64,000 nt of DNA from Paraburkholderia flagellata (GTDB lineage Bacteria; Pseudomonadota; Gammaproteobacteria; Burkholderiales; Burkholderiaceae). This document shows positions 25,818 through 34,190 of the stretch, piece by piece. Below the pieces are notes generated by a model. It saw only the letters and a program-made list of their open reading frames with translations, did not search any database and had not been told where the DNA came from. The stretch is taken from contig NZ_JAJEJT010000003.1 in NCBI RefSeq assembly GCF_021390645.1, forward strand, positions 992,001 through 1,056,000. The letters are read 5' to 3'. Each line of letters begins with the position of its first letter. Position 1 is the first letter of the stretch. A program made the translations under genes and the position numbers.

Positions 25818-27056
25818 TCACCCCTTCGCCCGCGCCTTCACAATCTTCCCCCGCTGCAGCACATATTCGATCTGCTCGCCCTCACCGGCCACGACGTCAA
25901 TATCGTCAAGCGGATTCCCATCGAGCACCACCACATCGGCAATCGCACCCGCCGCGATCACGCCCAGCTCGCCCTTCATGTTCACGATCTCCGCGGCAAC
26001 GCTCGTAGCCGAGCGCAACGCCTCCAGATTGCCGAGCACTTCCGCGCGAATACGGAACTCGCCGGTCTGGAATGCGTGCATCTCTCCGAGCAGGTCGGAC
26101 CCGAAGCCCATCTGCACGCCAGCCTTCGCATAGATTTCCAGCGATTCGCGCCCCTTCTGCTGCACGGAAGCGACCTTCGCCACCGAATCCGGCGGCAGTC
26201 CGAACTGCGCGCCATGCGTCGCCAGCGCGTCGTAGGTCACGAGCGTCGGCACGACGAAAGCGCCGAACTCACGCATCACCTGAGCCGCCGCTTCGTCCAC
26301 GAGATTACCGTGCTCGATCGTGCGCACGCCGCAGCGCACCGCGCGCGCAATCGCACGGCCCGTGTAGGCATGCGCCATCACGTAGGTGTTCGCCGCTTGT
26401 GCCTCGGCCACGATGGCGCGAATTTCATCTTCGGAGTACTGTGTATTATTGATGGGATCCGTAGGCGATGCCACGCCGCCCGACGCCATGATCTTGATCT
26501 GCGTGGCGCCTTTCTGAATCTCCTCGCGCACGGCGAGGCGCACGGCATCCACACCATCCACGACGCGCGCAATCGCGCCCGTGCGGAAGCAGCACGAGCA
26601 CGGTTCGAGCAAGTCGCCGCGAGGACGGAAATCGCCATGCCCGCCCGTTTGCGAGAGCGCCTTGCCCGAGGGGAAAATGCGCGGCCCGCGCACGAGTCCC
26701 GTTTCCACAGCCTGCATCAGGCTCCAGTCGGCGCCGCCCGCGTCGCGCACGCTCGTGAAGCCGCGCGAAAGCATGGCGTCGAGAATCGGCAGCGAGCGAA
26801 TGGCCGCAAGAATGTTGGGCTGCACGGCGTTCGCGCCGAGATTCGCGTTCGAGGCAAGCACGTGCACGTGACAGTCGATAAATCCCGGCATGACCGTCTT
26901 GCCACGCACGTTCACCACGTTTGCATTCGGCAAATCGATGGGACGATCGGTCACTTCCACGATGCGCTCATCTTCAATCACGACGTGATGATGTTCGAGC
27001 AGTACGCCACGTTCGAGATCGAGTACGTTACCGCCTTTGAGAACCGTGATGGTCAT
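25818..27056 (-). CDS. Metal-dependent amidohydrolase (imidazolonepropionase/prolidase-like)
   Basis: 412 residues of the amidohydrolase superfamily. Metal site readable as PGFIDCHVHV (HxH), KIMASGGV (strand 4; Lys is the likely carbamylated ligand), HAYT, IEHGN and GSDL (Asp). The composite beta-sandwich is formed by both termini. The nearest characterised relatives hydrolyse Xaa-Pro/Xaa-Arg dipeptides or carbamates, but substrate cannot be told. It follows the MHS transporter by 24 bases, so the substrate is presumably imported by it. Confidence 0.9.
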   Translation of the reverse strand: MTITVLKGGNVLDLERGVLLEHHHVVIEDERIVEVTDRPIDLPNANVVNVRGKTVMPGFIDCHVHVLASNANLGANAVQPNILAAIRSLPILDAMLSRGFTSVRDAGGADWSLMQAVETGLVRGPRIFPSGKALSQTGGHGDFRPRGDLLEPCSCCFRTGAIARVVDGVDAVRLAVREEIQKGATQIKIMASGGVASPTDPINNTQYSEDEIRAIVAEAQAANTYVMAHAYTGRAIARAVRCGVRTIEHGNLVDEAAAQVMREFGAFVVPTLVTYDALATHGAQFGLPPDSVAKVASVQQKGRESLEIYAKAGVQMGFGSDLLGEMHAFQTGEFRIRAEVLGNLEALRSATSVAAEIVNMKGELGVIAAGAIADVVVLDGNPLDDIDVVAGEGEQIEYVLQRGKIVKARAKG

Positions 27057-27080
27057 TATCTGGATTCCTTATAGAGTGGT

Positions 27081-28388
27081 TCAGTGCGCGCGCCGCATGT
27101 CCTTCACGAAGAAGGTGCCAGCCAGGCTGATTGCGGCCGCAACGATCACATAGAGCGCGGGCGCCATGTTGCTGCCCGTGCGGGCGATGAGCCATGTGAT
27201 CAGGAACGGCGCGAAGCCGCCGAAAATCGTGACCGCGAAGTTGTAGGCCACCGAAAGCCCAGTCGAGAGCACCTTGGTCGGGAAAAGCTCCGAGAAGGCA
27301 GCGAGAATCGGCCCGGTGTATGCGGCGATCAGCACGCCGAATACGGCCTGAAACACGATGAGCGACGCGAAGCCGGGCGCGCGGTTGATCCACGCGAACA
27401 TCGGCCATGCCAGCACGAGGATCAGGAACGCGGCGCCGCTCAGGAACACGCGCCGGCCCCACGCATCCGCCAGCTTGCCCACGATCGGCGAGCAGCACAT
27501 GATCATCAGCCCGCCCACCATGCCCGCGGAAAAGCCCGTCGACTGCGGCAGATGCAGCGTGCGCACCGAATAGGTCGGCATGTAGAACAGCAGCACGTAG
27601 GTGCAGACCGTCCAGAGAATGACCATGGAAAAGCTCGCGAAGATCTCTCGCGGGTAGCGCTCGAACACTTCCTTGAGGGGTGAATTGTCTTTCGCCTGCG
27701 CTTCCACGGCGCTGAACGCGGGCGTTTCGTCGATATGGCTGCGGATGTAGTAACCCACCGGGCCCACGAGAATGCCGATCAGGAACGGCAGACGCCAGCC
27801 CCAGCTATGCAGCGATTGCGCGTCGAGCGACGAGGTCACGAAGGTGCCCGTGGCCGCGCCCAGCAGCACGGCAAAGCCGATGCTCGACTGGATCCAGCTC
27901 GAGTAGTAGGCACGCTTGCCCGGCGGCGCGTATTCGGTGAGGAACGCCGTGGCCCCGCCCATCTCGCCGCCCGCCGAGAACCCCTGCAGCAGGCGCGCAA
28001 GCACGATCAGCAGCGGTGCGGCGATGCCGGCTTGCTCGTAGGTGGGCGCGAGTCCGATGAGCGCGGTGCCGAACGCCATCAGCAAGATGGTGAGCGAGAG
28101 CGCGGCTTTGCGGCCCACCTTGTCGGCGTAAATGCCGAGCACGATGCCGCCCACCGGCCGCATGAAAAAGCCCACGCCGAACGTCGCCACCGTGAGCAGC
28201 ACGGAGGTCAGCTCGTTGCCAGTCGGAAAGAACAGCTTCGCGATGATGACAGCGAAGAAGCTGTAGACCGTGAAGTCGAACCACTCGAGGCCGTTGCCCA
28301 ATACCGTCGCGATGATCGCGCGGCGGCGCTGCTGCGCGGTCGTCGCGACGGCGTCATGCGCGACGCGAGGAGAAAGCGTTCCTTGCAT
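27081..28388 (-). CDS. MHS-family MFS transporter (metabolite:H+ symporter)
   Basis: 435 residues, about 12 helices. MHS/ProP-type features: NGLEWFDFTVYSFFAVIIAKLFFP at the start, RPVGGIVLGIYADKVGRKAAL after helix 2, GFSAGGEMGGATAFLTEYAPPGKR after helix 4. This group carries citrate, alpha-ketoglutarate, proline/betaine or aromatic acids. Together with the downstream amidohydrolase and the upstream LysR gene it forms a compact uptake-hydrolysis unit. Substrate unknown. Confidence 0.92.
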   Translation of the reverse strand: MQGTLSPRVAHDAVATTAQQRRRAIIATVLGNGLEWFDFTVYSFFAVIIAKLFFPTGNELTSVLLTVATFGVGFFMRPVGGIVLGIYADKVGRKAALSLTILLMAFGTALIGLAPTYEQAGIAAPLLIVLARLLQGFSAGGEMGGATAFLTEYAPPGKRAYYSSWIQSSIGFAVLLGAATGTFVTSSLDAQSLHSWGWRLPFLIGILVGPVGYYIRSHIDETPAFSAVEAQAKDNSPLKEVFERYPREIFASFSMVILWTVCTYVLLFYMPTYSVRTLHLPQSTGFSAGMVGGLMIMCCSPIVGKLADAWGRRVFLSGAAFLILVLAWPMFAWINRAPGFASLIVFQAVFGVLIAAYTGPILAAFSELFPTKVLSTGLSVAYNFAVTIFGGFAPFLITWLIARTGSNMAPALYVIVAAAISLAGTFFVKDMRRAH

Positions 28389-28500
28389 GGTCTCTTCCTT
28401 GTCAGATTAATCGTAGCTGCGCGCCAACCACTACGCGCCCGGAGCCCCCACATGCTCCCCATGCTAATGACAGCCCGATTAATTTCTGAAACGAAAGATT

Positions 28501-28516
28501 CGCATGCATGCATGCG
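28501..28516. promoter_or_regulatory. 16-bp perfect palindrome upstream of the MHS transporter
   Basis: CGCATGCATGCATGCG lies between the LysR stop (28544) and the MHS start (28388), with two ATTAAT-containing boxes nearby (28405-28412, 28477-28484). No T-run follows, so an operator is more likely than a terminator. Confidence 0.35.
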
Positions 28517-28543
28517 CTGGGCGCATGTGAGGCGCCGGAACCA

Positions 28544-29452
28544 TCACGCTCCTGTCTGCGCCTCCGCCTGCTCGAACAGCCAGCGCGTGAACAAGCGCGC
28601 CGCCTGGTTCTGCGCGCGATCGTTGGGCGAGATCACGTAATAGCCCCCACCGTGGCTCGCCGAACTCTCGCCCACGCGCACGAGCAAACCGTCATCAATG
28701 CACGCGTCGATCATGTAGCGCCAGCCGAGCGCCACGCCCTGGCCGAGAATGGCCAGTTGCACGAGTTGCGGATAGTGGTTGATCGTGATGCCCTGTGGCG
28801 TCTTCGGCATCGTCACGCCGTTCAGGTCGAACCATTCGGGCCACGACATCCATTGGCGCTGACCGTCTTCGAGGAGCAGCAGCGTTTCGTTCGCGAGGTC
28901 GGCTGGCGCGAGCGCCCGGCCCGCGAGATAGCCCGGCGAGCAAACGGGAAACACCTCTTCGTTGAAAAGGCGGCGCGCGGTGAAATGCGCGGGCGCCTGC
29001 TGGCGCACGTAGTAGACGCCAACGTCGAACTCCGCGGGCGACATCGAGGCGAGCCCGTCGCGCACGATCAGGCGCAGCTTGATGTTGGGATACGCCTTGC
29101 GGAACGCCGGCAGGCGCGGCGTGAGCCACAGCACCGCGACGCCCGACGAGCAGGCAATCGTCAGTTCGAGGTCGCCATAGTGCTTCATCACGTCGAAGGT
29201 GGCTTCGGCGCATTGCGTGAGGAGCCGTTGCACCTGCGCCGCATATTGCTCGCCCGCTATCGTGAGGCGCAGCGAACGGTGCTCGCGCACGAACAGCGAG
29301 CGGCCGAGAAATTCTTCGAGCTGCTGGATCTGGCGGCTGATCGCGCTTTGCGTGAGGTGCAGTTCGGCGGCCGCGCGCGTGAAGCTGGCGTGCCGCACGG
29401 CGGCTTCGAACGCGACGAGGCAGGGCAGCGGAGGCAAAGGCGTGATGCGCAT
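28544..29452 (-). CDS. LysR-family regulator, GcvA-like
   Basis: 302 residues from ATG 29452 (MRITPLPPLPCLVAFEAAVRHASF). HTH: FTRAAAELHLTQSAISRQIQQLE. Effector domain from about residue 90, with LELTIACSSGVAVLWLTPRLPAF. The open frame continues a long way upstream through the antisense of the ATPase gene, which is a GC-rich artefact. It precedes the MHS and amidohydrolase genes on the same strand, so it probably regulates them. A weak inverted repeat GATGT-N6-ACATC lies 30 bases before its start, in the gap shared with the P-type ATPase gene. Confidence 0.9.
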   Translation of the reverse strand: MRITPLPPLPCLVAFEAAVRHASFTRAAAELHLTQSAISRQIQQLEEFLGRSLFVREHRSLRLTIAGEQYAAQVQRLLTQCAEATFDVMKHYGDLELTIACSSGVAVLWLTPRLPAFRKAYPNIKLRLIVRDGLASMSPAEFDVGVYYVRQQAPAHFTARRLFNEEVFPVCSPGYLAGRALAPADLANETLLLLEDGQRQWMSWPEWFDLNGVTMPKTPQGITINHYPQLVQLAILGQGVALGWRYMIDACIDDGLLVRVGESSASHGGGYYVISPNDRAQNQAARLFTRWLFEQAEAQTGA

Positions 29453-29602
29453 GGAATGACTCGGGCGGGTCGTGGCAGGGAGATGTTGCCATACATCCCG
29501 CAGCGGCTGCCCCAAGCGGAAGCTGCACGGACCAGCTTGCGCGTGCCCGCTGCGAAAAAAACTTACTATTGCGTTGATTCTCTGTGCAACCAGGGGGCGA
29601 AG

Positions 29603-32377
29603 ATGAGTTCTGCCGAAAGTGCGGCAACAGGCGCAACCGCGGCGCAGTGGCACGCCATGCCTGCCGACGAAATCGAGCGCCAGTTGAGCGTGAATCCGTC
29701 GCAAGGGCTCGATGTGGCGGACGCCGCACAGCGCCTCGCCACCCATGGGCCAAACGTGCTGCCCCAGGGGAAGAAAAGCGGCCCCCTCGTGCGGCTCCTT
29801 GCCCAGTTCAACAATGTGCTCATCTACGTGCTGCTCGCGGCCGGCTTCATCAAGCTGATGCTGAGCCTGTGGCTCGACGCCTCGATCATCTTCGCAGTGG
29901 TCATCCTCAACTCGTTGCTGGGTTTCCTGCAGGAAGGGCGCGCCGAGAAAGCACTCGACTCGATTCGCAACATGCTTTCCGCGGAAGCGCGCGTGCTGCG
30001 CGCCGGCGAGGTGCGCTTGATCCCCGCCGACGAGGTCGTGCCCGGCGACATCGTGCTGCTGGAGTCGGGCGACAAGATCCCCGCGGACATCCGCCTCGTC
30101 GAAGCGAGGAACCTGCGCACGGAAGAGGCCGCGCTCACGGGCGAGTCGGTGCCTGCGGAGAAGAACACCGGCGCGGTGCCGGCGCAAGCCACCGTCGGCG
30201 ACCGCGAAAACATGGCGTTTTCCGGCACGATGGTCCTCTCGGGCCGCGCAACCGGCATCGTCGTCGCAACGGGCAGCCAGACGGAGCTTGGCCGCATCAA
30301 CCAGATGCTCGCCGAGGTCAGCGCGCTGGAAACGCCGCTCCTTCGCCAGATCAAGAAGTTTGGATACGTCATTACGATTGCGATCGGCATCCTCAGCGTG
30401 CTGCTCTTCGCGTGGGGCCACTGGCTCGGCCACATGACCTTCATCCAGTTGTTCCAGGCGGTGGTCGGCATTGCGGTGTCGGTGATCCCCGAGGGCCTGC
30501 CCGCGCTCATCACCATCACGCTCGCGATTGGCGTGCAACGCATGGCGAAGCGCAACGCCATCATCCGCCGTCTGCCCGCCGTGGAAACGCTCGGTTCCGT
30601 CTCGCGCATCTGCTCGGATAAAACCGGCACGCTCACCCTCATGGAAATGATGGTGACCTCGGTCGTGACGGCGGACGCGCCCTATGAAGTGACCGGCGAC
30701 GGCTATGCCCCCGAAGGCGAAGTCCGCGCGGGCGGCACGGCGCTCGGCGCCGCGCCGCCGGAAGTGCTCACGCTCATGGGCCGCGTATCGATCCTGTGCA
30801 ACGACGCCGGGCTCTTTGAAGAAGACGGCAAATGGAAGGTGGAAGGCGACCCGACTGAGGGCGCGCTCTATCCGTTCGCCGGCAAGCTCGGCATGGACCG
30901 TGGAGCGGAAGCTGCTGCGGCGCCCCGCATCGACGGCATTCCCTTCGAGTCCGAGCACAAGTTCATGGCCACGCTGAACCGTTCGGAGCAAGGCGAGATG
31001 CTGCTCGTGAAGGGCGCGCCGGAAGTGATCATCGAGAACTGCGACCGCCAGCAGACGGCAACCGGCCCCGTACCACTGGATCGCGAGCGCTTCGCACGCG
31101 AAGGCGAACGGCTCGCCTCGCAGGGTGAACGCGTCCTCGCGTTGGCGTGGCTGCCCAACCCCGGCCTCGAAGTGGGCAACCTCGGCCCGCAGGACCTGCC
31201 GAAGACGCTCGTGTTGCTCGGCCTCGTCGGCCTCATGGACCCGCCTCGCAAAGAGGCGATCGACGCCGTGCGCGAATGCCACGGCGGCGGCATCCGTGTG
31301 ACGATGATCACGGGCGACCACAAGGTCACGGCCGCCGCGATAGCGGGCATGCTCGGCATCGGCGACGGCAAGACGGCCGTGGCCGGCACCGAGATCGAGG
31401 CGATGAACGACGCCGCGCTGCAGGAATGCGTGCGCGAGGTGGATGTGTTCGCGCGCGCGAGCCCCGAGCACAAGCTGCGGCTCGTAAAGGCGATCCAGGC
31501 CAACCGCCAGGTGGTCGCCATGACGGGCGACGGCGTGAACGACGCGCCCGCGCTCAAGAAGGCCGATATCGGCGTGGCGATGGGCATCAAGGGCACGGAA
31601 GTGACGAAGGAAGCGGCAGGCATGATCCTCGCCGATGACAATTTCGCCTCGATCTCTGCGGCTGTGAAGGAAGGGCGCACGGTCTACAACAACATCGAAA
31701 AGGCCATGCTCTTCATGCTGCCGACGAATATCGCTCAAGGCGCCGTGATTGCCATTGCGATCCTGTTCGGCTTCACACTGCCGATCACCGCGCCGCAGGT
31801 GCTGTGGGTGAACATGGTCACCTCAGTCGCGCTCGGTCTCGTCATTTCCTTCGAGCCGCACGAGGACGACGTGATGCAGCGCCCGCCGCGTTCGATCGAC
31901 CGGCCTATCGTCACGCCGTTCGGCGTGTGGCGCATTCTCTTTGTCGGCGCGGCGCTCGTGCTCTATACGCTCGCGGCGTTCTTCTGGATGAAGTCGCAGG
32001 GCGTGCCGGACTCGATGGCGCGCACAGCCGCCGTCAACGCCATCACGCTGGGACAGGTCTTCTATCTGCTCAACAGCCGCTCGCTGATCAATTCGGCGCT
32101 ATCGGTGCGCGTGCACATGGGCAACCCGTATCTCTGGTACGGCATCGGCGCGGTCATCGTGCTGCAGATCCTGTTCACCTATACGCTGCCCTTTCATGCC
32201 GTATTCGAAACCGAGTCCCTGCCGCCCCAAGCCTGGCTGTGGCTCGTGGCCGGCGCGATCCTGTTCTTCCTCGTGGTGGAGACCGAGAAGCTCGTCATTC
32301 GCTCGATACCGGCGCTCAAGCGTTCTGTGAGCCCGCAGCCGCGCGGTGCGGCCACAAGGCAGTACCATGACGCGTAG
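29603..32377 (+). CDS. P-type cation-transporting ATPase, type II, with altered ion site
   Basis: 924 residues. N-terminal cation_ATPase_N domain, TGES (179-182) in the actuator, PEGL (296-299) in helix M4, phosphorylated Asp339 in DKTGTLT and MTGDGVNDAP (640-649). The M4 Glu (equivalent to SERCA E309) is present. In M5 the E771 position is Gln712 (TNIAQ) and in M6 the D800 position is Ser741 (NMVTS), so a SERCA-like Ca site is not conserved. The transported ion is therefore uncertain. Start at 29603 is chosen at the usual position; upstream frame is antisense of LysR. Followed 39 bases later by an Na/Pi-type transporter. Confidence 0.93.
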   Translation: MSSAESAATGATAAQWHAMPADEIERQLSVNPSQGLDVADAAQRLATHGPNVLPQGKKSGPLVRLLAQFNNVLIYVLLAAGFIKLMLSLWLDASIIFAVVILNSLLGFLQEGRAEKALDSIRNMLSAEARVLRAGEVRLIPADEVVPGDIVLLESGDKIPADIRLVEARNLRTEEAALTGESVPAEKNTGAVPAQATVGDRENMAFSGTMVLSGRATGIVVATGSQTELGRINQMLAEVSALETPLLRQIKKFGYVITIAIGILSVLLFAWGHWLGHMTFIQLFQAVVGIAVSVIPEGLPALITITLAIGVQRMAKRNAIIRRLPAVETLGSVSRICSDKTGTLTLMEMMVTSVVTADAPYEVTGDGYAPEGEVRAGGTALGAAPPEVLTLMGRVSILCNDAGLFEEDGKWKVEGDPTEGALYPFAGKLGMDRGAEAAAAPRIDGIPFESEHKFMATLNRSEQGEMLLVKGAPEVIIENCDRQQTATGPVPLDRERFAREGERLASQGERVLALAWLPNPGLEVGNLGPQDLPKTLVLLGLVGLMDPPRKEAIDAVRECHGGGIRVTMITGDHKVTAAAIAGMLGIGDGKTAVAGTEIEAMNDAALQECVREVDVFARASPEHKLRLVKAIQANRQVVAMTGDGVNDAPALKKADIGVAMGIKGTEVTKEAAGMILADDNFASISAAVKEGRTVYNNIEKAMLFMLPTNIAQGAVIAIAILFGFTLPITAPQVLWVNMVTSVALGLVISFEPHEDDVMQRPPRSIDRPIVTPFGVWRILFVGAALVLYTLAAFFWMKSQGVPDSMARTAAVNAITLGQVFYLLNSRSLINSALSVRVHMGNPYLWYGIGAVIVLQILFTYTLPFHAVFETESLPPQAWLWLVAGAILFFLVVETEKLVIRSIPALKRSVSPQPRGAATRQYHDA

Positions 32378-32416
32378 AATCGTTTCGTCCCGACTCGAGA
32401 GCGAGGGCCCATCGCC

Positions 32417-34159
32417 ATGCTGCCTGGTGCGCATCTGAATCTGGTCGAGGTGACTGGTCTGCTGGTTGGCGGTCTTGCCCTGTTCCTGTTCGGGCTGGAC
32501 CTCTTGACGGGCGCGCTCAAGACAATTGCCGGTTCGCGCCTGCAATCGCTGCTGGGTTCGCTAACCGCCAACCGCTTTCGCGGCGTGCTTGCGGGCGCGG
32601 GCATCACGGCGCTGCTCAATTCGTCGACCATCACCACGGTGCTGCTGGTAGGTTTCGTTTCCGCGCGCCTCATGACGCTGCGGCAGTCCGTTCCGATGAT
32701 CATGGGCGCCAACATCGGCTCGACGCTCACCGCGCAGATCATCGCGTTCAACATCTCGGCACTCGTGCCATTCATGCTCGCCGGCGGCTTCCTGCTCTAC
32801 GGTTTCGCGAAACGCGAAACGCTGCGCGAGCTGGGCGGCGCGCTGCTCGGCCTCGGCCTGCTGTTCCTCGGCATCGAGATGATGGGCGACGCCACGCGGC
32901 CCCTGCGCGACTACCAGCCGTTCATCGACGCGATGCAGGACATGCGCAATCCGCTCATCGGCATCGTGATCGGCGCGGTATTCACGGCCATCGTGCAAAG
33001 CTCGGCGGCCACGCTCGCCATCGTCATCGCGCTCGGCAGCCAGGGGTTGATTCCGCTCGAATCGGGCATTGCGCTGATACTCGGCGCCAATGTGGGCACC
33101 TGTGGGACGGCGCTGCTCGCCTCGATCGGCAAGTCGGCGGAGGCGGCGCAGGTCGGTATCGTTCACCTGCTCTTCAACGTGCTTGGCGTGCTGTTCTTTG
33201 CGTTTGCGATTCCACAGTTCGCCGATTTCGTACGCATGATCTCGCCTTCCGCGCCCGAGCTGAGCGGCGCTGCGCGCCTCGCGGCGGAAACCCCGCGTCA
33301 GGCCGCCAACGCGCACACGGTGTTCAGCGTGTTCAGCACCTTCGTGCTGATCTGGTTCACCGGGCCCATTGCGAAGCTCGCCGAACGCCTGGCCCCGGCG
33401 CGCCGCGAAGCGTGGCAAGACCCAGGCGTGCCGCGCTACCTCGATGAAACGCTGGTCGAAATGCCGGCGCTCGCCATTGCCCGCGTGCAACTCGAACTGG
33501 CTTCACTCGGCGGGCTCGTGCAGCATCTGGTCGAGCATAGCGCCGAGCTCCTGGTAGAAAGCTCCTCGCACGCGCTTTCCACTGTGGCAAACGAGGACAA
33601 GGCGGCAGACTCGCTTGCCACCGCCATTCTCACCTATATCGGCAAGCTCTCCGACGCCGTGCACAGCGACGACGAAGGCCGGCAACTGGTGGATCTCGCG
33701 CGTATCGCGACGTGCCTCGACGCCATCCGCGAAGTGGCCACGACGAGCATGCTCGCGCTGAGCCAGAGGCGTGCCGCGCAAAGCGCAGACGTGAGCGTGT
33801 TGGCGAGCAACGCCGAGTTGCTGCAATTCGGCCGGTCCGTGATCGAGCATTTCACGCTTGCCGTGCAGATGATCGCGCACCCCGAGGCGGACGTCGTGAC
33901 GCGCATCGTCAACGCCAAGCCGGATATCGAAGCGCTGTCCGACTCGGCGCGGCAACGCATCATGTCCGCGCTGCAGTTGCGCAACGAGGGCGCGGCGTTC
34001 GTTTTCCGCTTCGCCAATGACGTGATCGAGCAGCTCAACGAAGTGGCGCGACTCTCCCGCGCCATCGCCAAGGCCACGCGGTGGCTGCACGACGTGAAAG
34101 TGGTGGAACCTCAGGGCGCCGAGGTTGTGGCCGAAGTTGAGGCGCAGGCCCAGGCGTGA
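32417..34159 (+). CDS. Na/Pi cotransporter II-related protein with PhoU-like domain
   Basis: 580 residues. Two inverted Na_Pi_cotrans repeats carry the hallmark Ser/Thr motifs NSST (68-71) and QSSAAT (194-199), with several hydrophobic helices up to about residue 340. The C-terminal 240 residues are helical and PhoU-like, rich in LxxI heptads. Such NptA/YjbB-type proteins usually export or import phosphate. Position after the P-type ATPase, 39 bases apart, suggests a joint ion-homeostasis unit; the link is inference. Confidence 0.92.
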   Translation: MLPGAHLNLVEVTGLLVGGLALFLFGLDLLTGALKTIAGSRLQSLLGSLTANRFRGVLAGAGITALLNSSTITTVLLVGFVSARLMTLRQSVPMIMGANIGSTLTAQIIAFNISALVPFMLAGGFLLYGFAKRETLRELGGALLGLGLLFLGIEMMGDATRPLRDYQPFIDAMQDMRNPLIGIVIGAVFTAIVQSSAATLAIVIALGSQGLIPLESGIALILGANVGTCGTALLASIGKSAEAAQVGIVHLLFNVLGVLFFAFAIPQFADFVRMISPSAPELSGAARLAAETPRQAANAHTVFSVFSTFVLIWFTGPIAKLAERLAPARREAWQDPGVPRYLDETLVEMPALAIARVQLELASLGGLVQHLVEHSAELLVESSSHALSTVANEDKAADSLATAILTYIGKLSDAVHSDDEGRQLVDLARIATCLDAIREVATTSMLALSQRRAAQSADVSVLASNAELLQFGRSVIEHFTLAVQMIAHPEADVVTRIVNAKPDIEALSDSARQRIMSALQLRNEGAAFVFRFANDVIEQLNEVARLSRAIAKATRWLHDVKVVEPQGAEVVAEVEAQAQA

Positions 34160-34190
34160 AGACGGCGCGCGCGCACGCGGTGCGTGGGCT

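Noticed and set aside
29482..29497. GATGT-N6-ACATC before the LysR gene at 29452
   Set aside because: Only five base pairs; too short to call a separate operator.
29603..31738. Very long minus-strand frame antisense to the P-type ATPase, running on from the LysR gene
   Set aside because: Typical GC-skew artefact: the ATPase frame shows all family motifs, while the antisense frame is Arg/His-rich with no recognisable domain. Only its last 302 residues (28544-29452) are the LysR gene.
34160..34190. Possible terminator between the Na/Pi gene and the ABC ATPase
   Set aside because: Only a 4-bp stem can be drawn and there is no T-run.
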